DNA from: Breoghania corrubedonensis
GTDB taxonomy: Bacteria > Pseudomonadota > Alphaproteobacteria > Rhizobiales > Stappiaceae
NCBI RefSeq assembly: GCF_003053845.1
Contig: NZ_QAYG01000006.1
Span: 1 to 64,000, forward strand
DNA length: 64,000 nt
Direction: 5' to 3'
Position numbers and translations under genes: made by a program. Shown here piece after piece: positions 53,146 through 62,887 of the stretch; position 1 is the first letter of the stretch, and every line of letters begins with the position of its first letter. The notes below the pieces were generated by a model. That model worked only from the letters and a program-made list of their open reading frames with translations. It did not search any database and was not told where the DNA came from.

Positions 53146-53202
53146 GGGGATGGCTCCGTTGCTTTGCTTGGCGCGCGCGGCTGCACGCTTGTCCAGATGG
53201 CC

Positions 53203-53297
53203 CAGAGAGCTTTCCGACCAAGCGAAATCGCTCCAGAAGAAACCTTTTGAGCATATCCTTGTCGACCGGATCAAATCGACCGGGTCGAAATATGCTC
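53203..53297 (-). repeat. Palindromic dispersed element, copy 3 (inverted)
   Basis: Palindrome GAGCATAT...ATATGCTC at 53249-53297, then, read on the minus strand, GGTTTCTTCTGGAGCG and AAGCTCTC, the same order of parts as copies 1 and 2 but more diverged. The Lrp gene's final codons (STRSI) and TGA stop lie within it. Confidence 0.75.
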
Positions 53298-53762
53298 CAG
53301 CGACAGGGCTCCGTCGGTCTTGATGGTCCTGAGGGCGAAGTTCGAGCGGATGTCCTCTACCATGTCCAGCGTCAGCAGCCGTTCGGTGAGCAATCGCTCG
53401 TAGTCGGCCAGCGTCGGGACGACGACCTCGGCAAGGAAGTCGGCCGCACCCGATACCATGTGGCAAGCGACCACCTCCGGCATGGCCTCGAGCGACCTCT
53501 GCAACCCGGCCGCGTTGTCGTGGGTATGCTTGGAGACGCGGATCTCGACGAAGACGGTCAGGTCGAGCCCGATCTTCTTGCGATCGAGGACGGCGCGATA
53601 GCCGCGCACGATGCCGTCCGCCTCCAGCCGCTTGACCCGCCTGAGGCACGGCGAGGGCGACAACGCGATGCGCTCCGACAGCTCCACGTTGGTGAGCCGA
53701 CCGTCTTCCTGTAACTCGGACAGGATGCGCATGTCTGCTGCGTCTATCATATGATTTGGCAT
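53271..53762 (-). CDS. Lrp/AsnC-family transcriptional regulator
   Basis: 163 residues. HTH: DMRILSELQEDGRLTNVELS and ERIALSPSPCLRRVKRLEADG; the C-terminal RAM domain runs from DLTVFVEIRVSKHTHDNAAG to YERLLTERLLTLDMVEDIRS. The last five residues are encoded by the palindromic repeat. It is divergent from an EamA-type exporter with 138 bases between and a candidate operator there, so it probably controls export of an amino acid. The ATG at 53762 is chosen; MIDAADM at 53750 is an alternative. Confidence 0.9.
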   Translation of the reverse strand: MPNHMIDAADMRILSELQEDGRLTNVELSERIALSPSPCLRRVKRLEADGIVRGYRAVLDRKKIGLDLTVFVEIRVSKHTHDNAAGLQRSLEAMPEVVACHMVSGAADFLAEVVVPTLADYERLLTERLLTLDMVEDIRSNFALRTIKTDGALSLEHISTRSI

Positions 53763-53790
53763 GATCTGGCTCTGTATCTGTATCTGATGG

Positions 53791-53803
53791 CAGAATATTG
53801 CTG
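53791..53803. promoter_or_regulatory. Candidate Lrp-type operator
   Basis: CAGAATATTGCTG: outer CAG/CTG arms around an AT centre, the usual look of Lrp/AsnC sites. It lies midway between the divergent Lrp and exporter starts. Confidence 0.4.
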
Positions 53804-53900
53804 AATGATCGCACTGACGTCTCGAAATGGCAAGGACATGCCCAGGCCTCCGGCGCCATGATCGCATCAGATTCCGCAAGGAAGTGATGAGAGAGAAGCC

Positions 53901-54851
53901 ATGTTCATTCCTGCTTCGCAGCATGCCCCGGATCGCAACATGACCATCGCAAAGGGGGTCGCCTGCGCGCTCGTCACCGTGACGATCTGGGCGCAGTGGA
54001 TCGTCTCCACCCGCTACGCCGCCGCGGTCCACCTTCCGCTGGGCTGGCTCGGGCTGATCCGCTACGGCGTGCCGGCGCTCGTGCTGGCGCCGTTCTGGCT
54101 GCGCGGCGGCCTGTTGCCGAAGGGCGTCGACCGCCGGCTCCTGATCGTCATGGTGGCCGGCTGCGGCGCCCCGTTCTTCGCCGTCGTCTCCAACGCGCTG
54201 CAGAAGGCGCCGGCAGCTTCCGCGGGCGTGCTGCTGATGGGCGTGCTGCCGCTGGCGACCGCCATCCTGTCGCGGCTGATCCTCAAGGAAACCTTCGGTG
54301 CGGTCAGGCTTGCCGGCTTTGGCCTGAGCCTTGTCGCGGTCGCACTGATCGGGCTCGCCATCGATCTTTCGGTGGCCGGCGGCGCGCTCCTGCTGCTGCC
54401 GCTCGGCGCGATGCTTTGGGCCGGCTACACGCTCGCCTTCCGCCGTAGCGGTCTCACGCCGGTCCATGCGACCGGGCTCATCAGCGTTTGGTCGGCACTC
54501 CTCTTCGTCCCGCTCGTGGTCTTCGACGGTTTCGCGCCGCTGACGGCCATCGATCCCGGTGCGCTCGGCTGGCAGATGGTGGCGCAGGGCGTGCTGTCGG
54601 GCCTCGTCGCGCTCGTAACCTACGGCATCGCTGTGCGCCGGCTCGGTTCGTCCAACACAGCGGCCTTCGGCGCGCTGGCACCCGCGCTTGCGGCGCTGAT
54701 GGCAATCCCGGCGCTGGGGGAAATGCCTGACCTCGCCACGTCGGTCGGCGTCGCACTGGCGGTGATGGGGGTGCTGCTGGCGAGCGGCGTCGTCGGGTTC
54801 GGATGGATTGGCCGGAAGGTCGCCTGGGCGATCGGTGGCCGCGCTACCTGA
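53901..54851 (+). CDS. EamA-type (DMT family) transporter
   Basis: 316 residues with ten predicted helices in two EamA repeats. First repeat starts GVACALVTVTIWAQWIVSTR; second LLLLPLGAMLWAGYTLAFRR. Conserved PAASAGVLLMGVLPLATAIL and SSNTAAFGALAPALAALMAI end each repeat's core. Members export amino acids and metabolites. Divergent Lrp regulator supports amino acid export. Its 3' end overlaps the convergent permease gene by eight bases. Confidence 0.9.
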   Translation: MFIPASQHAPDRNMTIAKGVACALVTVTIWAQWIVSTRYAAAVHLPLGWLGLIRYGVPALVLAPFWLRGGLLPKGVDRRLLIVMVAGCGAPFFAVVSNALQKAPAASAGVLLMGVLPLATAILSRLILKETFGAVRLAGFGLSLVAVALIGLAIDLSVAGGALLLLPLGAMLWAGYTLAFRRSGLTPVHATGLISVWSALLFVPLVVFDGFAPLTAIDPGALGWQMVAQGVLSGLVALVTYGIAVRRLGSSNTAAFGALAPALAALMAIPALGEMPDLATSVGVALAVMGVLLASGVVGFGWIGRKVAWAIGGRAT

Positions 54852-55608
54852 GCACGCCGTCCAGTGCCGGCAGCGAGCCGATGGCCGCGATCGCGATGAG
54901 CGCGTAGGCCACCCGGCGGAATGTCTTTTCCGAGGCGAAGGCGAAAGCGCGGGTGCCGAGGAAAAGCGCCACGGCGTTCGCCGGCATGATCACCACCAGC
55001 AGCCGTGCCACGTCCATCGTGAAGAAGCCGTTCCACCAGAAGGCGGCGAAGGCGCCGAGGCTCGCTATGGCGAAATAGACGATGAGATTGGCGCGGATGA
55101 CCTGGGCCTGCGAGGGGCCGGACATCCAGAAGGCGATCACCGGCGGTCCGGCGATCTGCGAGGCGCCGGAGAGGAAGCCCGAGGTCATGCCGACGCCGAA
55201 GGAAATCGGCATCGTCGGCCGCCCCTTGTAGCGCCAGCCTGAGATGAGCAGGACGAGCAGACACAGCACCAGCAGCGAAATGCCCCAGCGCAGCAGCTGC
55301 GGGTCGGAGTGGGCGAGCACGTAGGCGCCGAGTGGCACTGTCAGCATGGCCGCGACGACGGCGGGCAGGATGGTGCGCCAGTCGCAGATCCTCACCGCCT
55401 TGAAGGCCATCGGCAGGGCGACGATGTCGTCCATTACCAGAAAGGCGGCGGCCGCGATGCGCGGATCGATCACGGCGCTTGCGACCGGCATGAAGACCAT
55501 CGCCCCGCCAAAGCCCGCAAAGCCGCGCACCGCCCCGCCGACTGCGGCCGCAAGGCAGACGAGAAGCACGGATGGCTCCGAGAAGGACGGCATGAGATCG
55601 TCGAGCAT
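54844..55608 (-). CDS. TauE/SafE-family permease, second
   Basis: 254 residues, about eight helices. TSUP motifs [20 protein letters not shown] near 20 and [20 protein letters not shown] near 140. It differs widely from the permease at 22408, so it is a separate subfamily. Solute unknown. MLDDLMPSF at the start allows a second ATG five codons on. Convergent overlap of eight bases with the EamA exporter. Confidence 0.88.
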   Translation of the reverse strand: MLDDLMPSFSEPSVLLVCLAAAVGGAVRGFAGFGGAMVFMPVASAVIDPRIAAAAFLVMDDIVALPMAFKAVRICDWRTILPAVVAAMLTVPLGAYVLAHSDPQLLRWGISLLVLCLLVLLISGWRYKGRPTMPISFGVGMTSGFLSGASQIAGPPVIAFWMSGPSQAQVIRANLIVYFAIASLGAFAAFWWNGFFTMDVARLLVVIMPANAVALFLGTRAFAFASEKTFRRVAYALIAIAAIGSLPALDGVLR

Positions 55609-55790
55609 GGGTGACCGTGTGGGCGAGGGGGAACCATTCGGCGAATCGTGTGCAGGCGGGATGGCCCAGCCTAAGCGGTGTCCCCGTCCTGGCGCAAACG
55701 GTACGTTTTCCGGGAAACACTCGCCTTCTCCGCACCTCTTTCGCCGTGCCGTCTGGTGCCCGCCGCCATTCGGCGTTACCTGTTTGTTCT

Positions 55791-56312
55791 ATGAACCCGA
55801 CGATTCGCATCCTTGGTATCGACCCCGGTCTCAGGAACACCGGCTGGGGGGTGATCGACGTGACCGGCACGAACCTGAAGTTCGTGGCCTCCGGCACCGT
55901 CCATTCGACCCAGGCGCTGGCGCTGGCCGAACGGCTGGTGGAGCTGCATGACGGGCTGACGCGGGTGATCGAGGATTACGTTCCGGACGAGGCGGCGGTG
56001 GAGCAGACCTTTGTCAACAAGGATGCGGGCGCGACGCTGAAGCTCGGCCAGGCGCGCGGCATCGCGCTTCTGGTGCCGGGCCTCAAGCGGCTGCCGATTG
56101 GTGAATATCTGCCCAATCTCATCAAGAAGACGGTGGTTGGCGCCGGTCACGGCGACAAGAAACAGATCCGCATGATGGTGAAGGTGTTGATGCCGAAGGC
56201 GACATTCAATTCCGACGACGCGGCCGACGCGCTGGCGATCGCGGTGTGTCATGCCCATCACCGCGGGGCGGCGGCAGCCGCTGCCCGGGTGGCGGCGCGG
56301 ATCGGGCAATGA
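55791..56312 (+). CDS. ruvC: Holliday junction resolvase RuvC
   Basis: 173 residues. The four acidic residues are visible: [17 protein letters not shown] (Asp near 10), AAVEQTFVN (Glu near 70), and [16 protein letters not shown] (two Asp near 145). Cuts four-way junctions with RuvAB. The ATG at 55791 begins [13 protein letters not shown]. First gene of ruvC-ruvA-ruvB; 13 bases before ruvA. Confidence 0.96.
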   Translation: MNPTIRILGIDPGLRNTGWGVIDVTGTNLKFVASGTVHSTQALALAERLVELHDGLTRVIEDYVPDEAAVEQTFVNKDAGATLKLGQARGIALLVPGLKRLPIGEYLPNLIKKTVVGAGHGDKKQIRMMVKVLMPKATFNSDDAADALAIAVCHAHHRGAAAAAARVAARIGQ

Positions 56313-56325
56313 GGAGACGGCAGGG

Positions 56326-56943
56326 GTGATCGGCAAGCTCAAGGGTGTGATCGATTCATACGGCGAGGACTACGTGATCCTCGATGTCCACGGCGTCGGT
56401 TACCACGTGCAATGCCCCTCGCGCGTGCTGCAGGGGCTGCCGTCGGCCGGCGAGGCGGCGACGCTTTCCATTGAGACCTATGTGCGCGAGGACCAGATCC
56501 GGCTCTTCGGCTTCGCCTCCGATCTCGAGCGCGAATGGTTCCGCATGCTGATGACGGTGCAGGGCGTGGGCGCCAAGGTGGCGCTCGGCGTCCTCGGCAT
56601 CATGAAGCCGACGGAGATCGCCAATGCCATTGCGCTTGGCGACAAGGCGACGATTTCTCGCGCGCCCGGCGTCGGCAAGCGGGTGGCTGAGCGCATCGTC
56701 GCGGAGCTGAAATCCAAGGCGCCGGCCTTTTCCGATGCGGATATCGGTACGATCCAGGCGAACGACGCGATCGAGGCGAAGTCCGCCCCGCGCCCCGTCG
56801 CCGATGCCGTGTCCGCGCTGGTCAATCTCGGCTACGGCCAGCCGCAGGCCGCTGCGGCAGTCGCGGCCGCGCAGCGCTCGGCCGGTGAGGATGCCGATAC
56901 GGGCAAGCTCATCCGGCTGGGGCTGAAGGAGCTTTCGCAGTGA
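56326..56943 (+). CDS. ruvA: Holliday junction DNA-binding protein RuvA
   Basis: 205 residues starting at GTG (56326) with GAGGAG 9 bases before it. Domain [21 protein letters not shown]; HhH motifs: [18 protein letters not shown] and [19 protein letters not shown]-terminal domain [18 protein letters not shown] that contacts RuvB. It tetramerises on junctions. It is separated from ruvB by 277 bases that contain a palindromic element. Confidence 0.96.
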   Translation: MIGKLKGVIDSYGEDYVILDVHGVGYHVQCPSRVLQGLPSAGEAATLSIETYVREDQIRLFGFASDLEREWFRMLMTVQGVGAKVALGVLGIMKPTEIANAIALGDKATISRAPGVGKRVAERIVAELKSKAPAFSDADIGTIQANDAIEAKSAPRPVADAVSALVNLGYGQPQAAAAVAAAQRSAGEDADTGKLIRLGLKELSQ

Positions 56944-56981
56944 GGTCAGCGTTTGTTGCGGTCCGTGAACGCGCCGTCGAG

Positions 56982-57115
56982 CCCCTCTCTCCCCCCTTGT
57001 GGGGGAGATGTCGGCAAAGCCGACAGAGGGCGGTAAACCATACGGTGCGCGGTCTGCCGCCCACCCCCCTCTGTCACGCGATGCGTGACATCTCCCCCAC
57101 AAGGGGGGAGAGGGG
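56982..57115. repeat. Palindromic element between ruvA and ruvB
   Basis: CCCCTCTCTCCCCCCTTGTG (from 56982, continuing GGGGAGATGTC) is inverted near-perfectly at 57085-57115 (GACATCTCCCCCACAAGGGG...). Inside, CAGAGGGCGG/CCGCCC...CCTCTG makes a second stem. This kind of CTCCCCCACAAGGGGGGAG repeat is familiar from many Rhizobiales genomes. Confidence 0.85.
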
Positions 57116-57220
57116 TGCCTCTCGCAAATGCGCCGACGATCGGCTGACGTTTGCGTGCGGCGCATCCTTCGAAACGGTGCCCGTGCGCCGCTCACTGTCC
57201 CACCCCGTCGAGGCCCGCCC

Positions 57221-58258
57221 ATGAGCGATGACCGGATTGTCTCCCCTGCCGAGCGCGGCGACGAGGCGGACACCACCATCCGGCCGCTGGCGCTCGACGA
57301 GTTCGTCGGACAGCAGCAGGCGCGCTCCAACCTGTCCGTTTTCATCGAGGCGGCGAAGGCGCGTTCCGAGGCGCTCGATCATGTGCTCTTTGTTGGCCCT
57401 CCGGGGCTCGGCAAGACCACGCTCGCCCAGATCATGGCGCGCGAACTCGGGGTCAATTTCCGCGCGACGTCGGGTCCCGTTATCGCCAAGGCTGGCGATC
57501 TGGCGGCGCTGCTCACCAATCTGGAAGAGCGCGATGTCCTGTTCATCGACGAGATCCATCGTCTGTCGCCGGCGGTGGAGGAAATCCTCTATCCCGCTAT
57601 GGAGGACTTCCAGCTCGACCTGATCATCGGCGAGGGACCGGCGGCGCGCTCGGTCAAGATCGATCTGTCGAAATTCACGCTGGTGGCCGCCACCACCCGT
57701 CTCGGCCTGCTGACAACGCCGTTGCGCGATCGTTTCGGCATACCGGTCCGGCTGAATTTCTACACGGTGGAAGAGCTGGAGCACATCGTGCGCCGAGGCG
57801 CCCGCGTCTTCGGCATCGGCATGACGGATGACGGCGCCAACGAGATCGCCCGGCGCTCCCGGGGGACGCCGCGCATAGCAGGCCGGCTGCTGCGGCGCGT
57901 GCGCGATTTCGCGGTCGTTGCCGGCATGGATGCGGTCGATGCCGCGATCGCCGACAAGGCGCTGTCGCAGCTGGAGGTCGACAAGGCCGGGCTCGATGGG
58001 CTCGACAGGCGCTATCTCTCGATGATCGCGGAGCATTTCGGCGGCGGGCCGGTGGGCATCGAGACCATCGCCGCGGGACTTTCCGAGCCGCGCGACGCCA
58101 TCGAGGACATCGTCGAACCCTACCTGATCCAGCAGGGTTTCATCCAGCGCACCCCGCGCGGGCGCCTCTTGATGCCCAAGAGCTTCGCCCATCTGGGCCT
58201 CGCCGTACCGCAAGGCGCGGGCGCCGCGCAGATGGGGCTTTTTTCGGAAGGGGAATAG
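57221..58258 (+). CDS. ruvB: Holliday junction helicase RuvB
   Basis: 345 residues of the AAA+ motor: Walker [21 protein letters not shown] near 60, Walker [18 protein letters not shown] near 110, sensor [20 protein letters not shown] near 165, arginine finger within LRDRFG, C-terminal winged helix ending [17 protein letters not shown]. It drives branch migration with RuvA. The usual tol-pal genes do not follow; a small DUF3096 gene does. Confidence 0.97.
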   Translation: MSDDRIVSPAERGDEADTTIRPLALDEFVGQQQARSNLSVFIEAAKARSEALDHVLFVGPPGLGKTTLAQIMARELGVNFRATSGPVIAKAGDLAALLTNLEERDVLFIDEIHRLSPAVEEILYPAMEDFQLDLIIGEGPAARSVKIDLSKFTLVAATTRLGLLTTPLRDRFGIPVRLNFYTVEELEHIVRRGARVFGIGMTDDGANEIARRSRGTPRIAGRLLRRVRDFAVVAGMDAVDAAIADKALSQLEVDKAGLDGLDRRYLSMIAEHFGGGPVGIETIAAGLSEPRDAIEDIVEPYLIQQGFIQRTPRGRLLMPKSFAHLGLAVPQGAGAAQMGLFSEGE

Positions 58259-58371
58259 GCCCGGATCACAGGGTCGGGGCAAGTCTCGCTGACAATTGTC
58301 ACGCATACGTATCGGGAACCCGATACCGTCTTGTACGTTTGCCGTGCACTACAAACACCCGGGAGACCCCA

Positions 58372-58530
58372 ATGCTCATCACCACCGCCCATATCGGACC
58401 CGTCATCGCGCTGATCGCAGGCATTCTCATCCTGCTCATGCCGCGTCTGCTCGCCTATATCGTCGCGATCTATCTGATCGTCACCGGCCTGATCGGCCTC
58501 GGCGTCATCGCCAACGTGCTTGGGGGGTAG
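58372..58530 (+). CDS. Small DUF3096 membrane protein
   Basis: 52 residues, hydrophobic: HIGPVIALIAGILILLMPRL and LAYIVAIYLIVTGLIGLGVI, two membrane helices with a PRLL turn, the DUF3096 pattern. GGGAGACCCCA precedes the ATG. Function unknown; often stress-associated small membrane proteins. It stands alone after ruvB. Confidence 0.9.
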   Translation: MLITTAHIGPVIALIAGILILLMPRLLAYIVAIYLIVTGLIGLGVIANVLGG

Positions 58531-58676
58531 CGTCCTCTCGCCGGCGTGTAAGCCCTCTTCGCCGTCGTCCTCCGGCATCGCCCGGGGGATGCCGCGCACA
58601 TTTCGCGTATGATGGCGGAGGATGTGTTTGTCCCACCTCCTTGTATTTCGGAACGAGCGGTCCATATTGATGTGCC

Positions 58677-59288
58677 ATGGACACGACCGCCCCCGATACG
58701 AGCACCCGTCGCTCGCCCGTTCAGCGCCCGCACGGACCGGGCCGTCCGCGTGAATACGACACGCAGGCGGTGCTGGATGCCGCGCTCAGGCTTTTCTGGG
58801 AACGGGGCTACGAGGCGACGTCTGTCGATGCGCTGACGGCGGCGATGGGGCTTTCCAAGTCCAGCTTCTATGCCGCCTTCGGCTCCAAGCAGGGTGTGCT
58901 TTTGGCCGCACTGCAATGCTATTCCGACGAGGTGAACGCAGGCTGGGCGGCTCTGGTCGCGCAAGCCGACGCAGACGGCGCCATGGCGCTGGTCAATGCG
59001 CTGGCGCGGCCCGAATGCGGCTCGCGCGGCTGTCTCTTCGCCAACATGATCTCCGAACGCGGCCCGCACGATGGCGAGGTTGCCGATCTCGGCCGCCAGC
59101 ACTTCGCGCGGATTGAAACCCTCCTTGCCCGATGTCTCGACGCACAAAACCCGCAAACGGCCCATGACAAGGCCCGCGCACTGATGGCGCTGGCCTTTGG
59201 TGCCATGATTCTGCGCAAGTCCGGGGTGGCGGATGATGATGTCCGTCACGCGATCGCGCAGGGCGAACGCTTGATCACGGAGCGATAA
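58677..59288 (+). CDS. TetR-family regulator
   Basis: 203 residues. N-terminal 25 residues are disordered; the HTH reads AVLDAALRLFWERGYEATSV and DALTAAMGLSKSSFYAAFGSK. C-terminal ligand domain with CGSRGCLFANMISERG has two cysteines (Cys in GSRGC region), suggesting an electrophile sensor like NemR. It precedes the old-yellow-enzyme gene by 112 bases and an inverted repeat lies there, so it is likely the repressor of that gene. Confidence 0.9.
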   Translation: MDTTAPDTSTRRSPVQRPHGPGRPREYDTQAVLDAALRLFWERGYEATSVDALTAAMGLSKSSFYAAFGSKQGVLLAALQCYSDEVNAGWAALVAQADADGAMALVNALARPECGSRGCLFANMISERGPHDGEVADLGRQHFARIETLLARCLDAQNPQTAHDKARALMALAFGAMILRKSGVADDDVRHAIAQGERLITER

Positions 59289-59331
59289 GATGGCCAAATC
59301 CAGCTCTATTGAGCATAGGAATGGCTATTAT

Positions 59332-59347
59332 TGGACTGATTGGTCCA
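59332..59347. promoter_or_regulatory. Candidate operator of the TetR regulator
   Basis: TGGACTGATTGGTCCA: five-base arms TGGAC/GTCCA, 54 bases before the reductase ATG. The spacing and pattern recall the NemR box of E. coli as I remember it (TAGACCGATCGGTCTA). Confidence 0.55.
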
Positions 59348-59400
59348 GAAAACAGAACTGAACCCCTAATCTTTTCTCTTCACGCTTTCAGGAGCATCTC

Positions 59401-60498
59401 ATGACGACCCCGAAGCTTTTCACACCGACAAAGGTGGGCGACATCGACGTGGCCAACCGTGTTGTAATGGCCCCGCTGACGCGCAATCGGGCGCGTCCGC
59501 AAGATGACACGCCGTTCGAGCTGCACGCCGAATACTACGCCCAGCGCGCCAGCGCGGGCCTCATCATCTCCGAAGGCACGCAGATCTCGCCGGAAGGCAA
59601 GGGTTACGCCTGGACGCCGGGCATCTATTCGGATGCGCAGGTTGCCGGCTGGAAGAAGGTGACGGATGCGGTGCACGCCAGGGGCGGCAAGATCTTCGCC
59701 CAGATCTGGCATGTCGGCCGCGTTTCCCACAACACGCTGCAGCTCGACGGCCAGCCGCCGGTGGCTCCCTCCGCGATCGCTGCCGAAACGCGCACCTTCG
59801 ACGGCAAGGAATTCCTGCCGACCTCGACCCCGCGCGCGCTTGAGCTTTCTGAAATCCCGCGCATCATCGAGGACTACCGCAAGGCGGCGGCGAACGCGGA
59901 TGCCGCCGGTTTCGACGGCGTGGAAATCCATGCCGCCAACGGCTATCTTCTTGACCAGTTCATGCGCGATGGCTCCAACAAGCGCGACGACGCCTATGGC
60001 GGGTCGATCGAGAACCGGGCCCGCCTCGTGGCGGAGGTGACGCAAGCCGTTGTGGACGTTCTTGGTGCCGGCCGCGTCGGCATCCGCCTCAGCCCGTTCG
60101 CCGCCGCCAACGGCATCTCCGACAGCAACCCGCAGGCGCTGTTCGAACATGTGATCGATCGGCTGAACGCATTCGGGCTTGCCTACCTGCACATGGTCGA
60201 AGGCCAGACCGGCGGCCCGCGCGAGCTGCCGGAAGGCGCCAGCATCGAGGCGCTGCGCAAGCGCTTCGACGGCACCTACATCGCCAACAACGGCTACACC
60301 CGCGAAATGGCGATCGATGCGGTGGAGACGGGCCGGGCGAACATGGTCGCCTTCGGCCGGCTCTTCATCGCCAATCCCGATCTGGTCGCGCGGCTGGAAA
60401 AGGATGCGCCGCTCAACGAACCGGACAAGACGACCTTCTACGGCGGCGGCGAGTCCGGCTACACGGACTACCCGGTGCTCGAAGAACAGGTCGCCTGA
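59401..60498 (+). CDS. nemA: Alkene reductase of the old yellow enzyme family (NemA-like)
   Basis: 365 residues. FMN-binding barrel: VVMAPLTRNRARPQDDTPFE near 20, IWHVGRVSHNTLQLDGQPPV, and the catalytic pair in GVEIHAANGYLLDQFMRDGS (His-Ala-Ala-Asn). C-terminal GYTREMAIDAVETGRANMVA and FGRLFIANPDLVARL bind the FMN phosphate. It reduces activated double bonds such as N-ethylmaleimide or nitro compounds using NADPH. It is controlled by the TetR gene upstream. Confidence 0.93.
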   Translation: MTTPKLFTPTKVGDIDVANRVVMAPLTRNRARPQDDTPFELHAEYYAQRASAGLIISEGTQISPEGKGYAWTPGIYSDAQVAGWKKVTDAVHARGGKIFAQIWHVGRVSHNTLQLDGQPPVAPSAIAAETRTFDGKEFLPTSTPRALELSEIPRIIEDYRKAAANADAAGFDGVEIHAANGYLLDQFMRDGSNKRDDAYGGSIENRARLVAEVTQAVVDVLGAGRVGIRLSPFAAANGISDSNPQALFEHVIDRLNAFGLAYLHMVEGQTGGPRELPEGASIEALRKRFDGTYIANNGYTREMAIDAVETGRANMVAFGRLFIANPDLVARLEKDAPLNEPDKTTFYGGGESGYTDYPVLEEQVA

Positions 60499-60506
60499 TC
60501 AGGGGC

Positions 60507-60549
60507 ATGGATGTCGCTTCCAGGCGTGAGCGCCGGAGGCGGCATCCAT
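60507..60549. terminator. Hairpin after the alkene reductase gene
   Basis: ATGGATGTCGCTTCC is inverted as GGAGGCGGCATCCAT with two mismatches, around GGCG-TGAG-CGCC. It follows the stop by about 10 bases. No T-tract, so a terminator or repeat. Confidence 0.5.
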
Positions 60550-60775
60550 TGCCATCCTGTCGCGTGGCCTCATGGGTGCCCTGATGTTCGTGAACGCGAC
60601 TCGGCGCATTGCCGTAAATGACATCCGGAAAATGGAGTGCGGAACGGCTCTCTGAATGTGTATATGTTAAATATGACATGTCCTTTTTTGTGTTCGATCT
60701 GCTCCGTATCTCGCGATTAATCTTTTGTTTTCGCAGCAGCGGCTATTTTCCTTCTGGTTGACGGAAGGGTCGCAA

Positions 60776-62881
60776 ATGCTTCGTAAGAATCTATCGACGA
60801 AAGTCTCCGCCATATTTCTGGCCGGGGCCTTTGTCCTGTGTGCCGCATTGGTGGGGACTGCCGCCTTGCTGGGCGGAAGCGTGGCGAACGAAGAGGCGGA
60901 CAAGGCGTTGATGAGCGCCACCGTTGGCAAGCGCAAGGCGCTTGAAATGACCCTGGAACAGGTCCGCGACAGCATGCGCTTCTTCACGTCGCTGCCGACG
61001 GCCAAGGACAGCATCATGAAGATGCGTGCGGGCTGGAAGAACCTCAAGAAGGACCAGAGCGCGCAGCTTCGCCGCATCTATGTCGAAGACAATCCGAACC
61101 CGGCCGGCGAGCGTCAGCTTCTCATCGAGGCGCCGCAGAAGAATTACTACACGACCTCCCATGCCGTCATTCAGGCGAGTGCGAAGGAAATCGTCGAGCA
61201 GCACCTGTTCAGCGACATGGCGTTGAGCGATCCGGACGGAAACATCGTCTTCACCTACCGCAAGGGTGCCGACTTCGCCCGCGCCTACGACGATCCGGCC
61301 ATCGCGGGAACGGCGGTGCAGTCCGTCCTCGCCTCCATCATGACAGCGGCCAAGGCCAATACGCTGAAGCCTGAGGACATTTTCTTTTCCGGTTTCGATG
61401 TCGCCGATGGTGAGGTCTCCGCCGTCATTGCGATGCCGGTTTTTTATCTCGACACGTTTTTCGGCGCCGTTGCCTTTTCCATCGACATGGACCGGATTGC
61501 CGCCATCCTGAATGACGCCACCGGTATCGGCGAGAGCGAACGCGCCATGCTCGTGACGCCGGCGGGCGACGTGGTGCACCTGGGCGGGAACGGCAATACC
61601 GCCGTGCGGTTCGACGAGATCCGAAAGTCCGACAGCGTCGTTGAAATCGACGGTTCTCCCTGGCGCTACCGCACGGCGCTGGGCACGTTTCTGGACCGCC
61701 GGTTCACGGTTCTGGAGGCGGTCAAGCAAAGCGAGCTCAACGCCGCGGCGAACCGCATCACCTATGGTCTGCTTGTTGCGGGGATCGTCTGTCTCGTGCC
61801 CTTCGCGTGCATCATCTGGTGGCTGACACGGCGCATGTTCGCGCCGCTCGCCCGTCTGTCGGCCATTTCGCGCCGCATCGCGGAAGGCGAACTCGACACC
61901 GAGATCTCGGGGGTCGGGCGGGGCGACGAGATCGGCGAAATGGCGCGCGCCGTCGATGTCTTCAAGAAAAATTCGCTGGAGCGCGAGCGCCTGACGGCGG
62001 AAAGCGCAGCCGCCGCGGTGGCCACGCGGAAGCGGGCCGAAGCGATCGAGGGCCTGATTTCCGGCTTCCGGGCGGATGTTACCGGCATGCTGGCGAGTGT
62101 CGAAGGGGTGCTCGACAGCGTCGCGGAAACGGCGGCCGACCTCACTCAATCTTCGTCAGACGCGGCGCGGCAAGGGGGCGAGGCGGCCCAGGAATCCGAG
62201 CGCGCCTCGGGCAATGTGGAGGCGGTCGCGGCGGCGACGGAGGAGCTCAACGCTTCCATCAGCGAAATCGAGCGGCAGGTCGCCACCACGGCCGATGTCG
62301 TGCGGCAGACGACGCGCTCAACGGCCACATCCAACGAGAAGGTGATGGGGCTTGCCCGTTCGGCCGAACGAATTGGCGACGTGGTGTCGCTTATTTCGGA
62401 AATTGCCGAACAGACCAACCTGCTGGCGCTCAACGCCACCATCGAGGCGGCGCGGGCGGGAGAGGCGGGGCGCGGCTTTGCCGTGGTTGCGGCGGAAGTG
62501 AAGGAGCTTGCCTCGCAAACCGCGAAGGCGACGGAGGAGATCTCCACCCAGATCGCCGAGATCCAGGCGTCGACCAATTCTGCGGTGACCGAGATAGGCG
62601 CCGTTACCCAATCGATCGACGAGGTCAACGGCTATACGGAAGCGATCGCCGACGCGGTGCGCCAGCAGGGCGCCGCGACCGGCGAGATCTCGCACAATGT
62701 CACGGAGGCGGCGTCGGGAACGCGCATCGTCAACGAATCTGTATCGGCGCTTTCCGTGCGGATTGGCGAAAGCGCCCGCGCGATGGGCGAAATGCAATCG
62801 TCCACTCGGGAGATGAAGGCTCAGGCCGATCGCCTGCGCGCTTCCATCGACCGGTTCCTCGACGAAGTCGCGGCCGCCTGA
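60776..62881 (+). CDS. Methyl-accepting chemotaxis protein
   Basis: 701 residues. Helix 1 ([20 protein letters not shown]), a periplasmic region of about 290 residues with Cache-like features ([20 protein letters not shown]), helix 2 ([20 protein letters not shown]), HAMP near 360-415, and a signalling domain with hairpin tip [18 protein letters not shown] and [15 protein letters not shown]. No C-terminal methylesterase-docking pentapeptide. GGAAGG precedes the ATG at 60776. Ligand unknown. No che genes nearby. It ends six bases from ldh (convergent). Confidence 0.94.
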   Translation: MLRKNLSTKVSAIFLAGAFVLCAALVGTAALLGGSVANEEADKALMSATVGKRKALEMTLEQVRDSMRFFTSLPTAKDSIMKMRAGWKNLKKDQSAQLRRIYVEDNPNPAGERQLLIEAPQKNYYTTSHAVIQASAKEIVEQHLFSDMALSDPDGNIVFTYRKGADFARAYDDPAIAGTAVQSVLASIMTAAKANTLKPEDIFFSGFDVADGEVSAVIAMPVFYLDTFFGAVAFSIDMDRIAAILNDATGIGESERAMLVTPAGDVVHLGGNGNTAVRFDEIRKSDSVVEIDGSPWRYRTALGTFLDRRFTVLEAVKQSELNAAANRITYGLLVAGIVCLVPFACIIWWLTRRMFAPLARLSAISRRIAEGELDTEISGVGRGDEIGEMARAVDVFKKNSLERERLTAESAAAAVATRKRAEAIEGLISGFRADVTGMLASVEGVLDSVAETAADLTQSSSDAARQGGEAAQESERASGNVEAVAAATEELNASISEIERQVATTADVVRQTTRSTATSNEKVMGLARSAERIGDVVSLISEIAEQTNLLALNATIEAARAGEAGRGFAVVAAEVKELASQTAKATEEISTQIAEIQASTNSAVTEIGAVTQSIDEVNGYTEAIADAVRQQGAATGEISHNVTEAASGTRIVNESVSALSVRIGESARAMGEMQSSTREMKAQADRLRASIDRFLDEVAAA

Positions 62882-62887
62882 GGCCGA

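Noticed and set aside
53146-53859. A 405-codon reading of the GNAT frame extending upstream through the Lrp gene
   Set aside because: The upstream 230 codons are arginine-rich, lie in a different phase over the real Lrp gene and cross the palindromic repeat. The GNAT fold is complete from the TTG at 53145.
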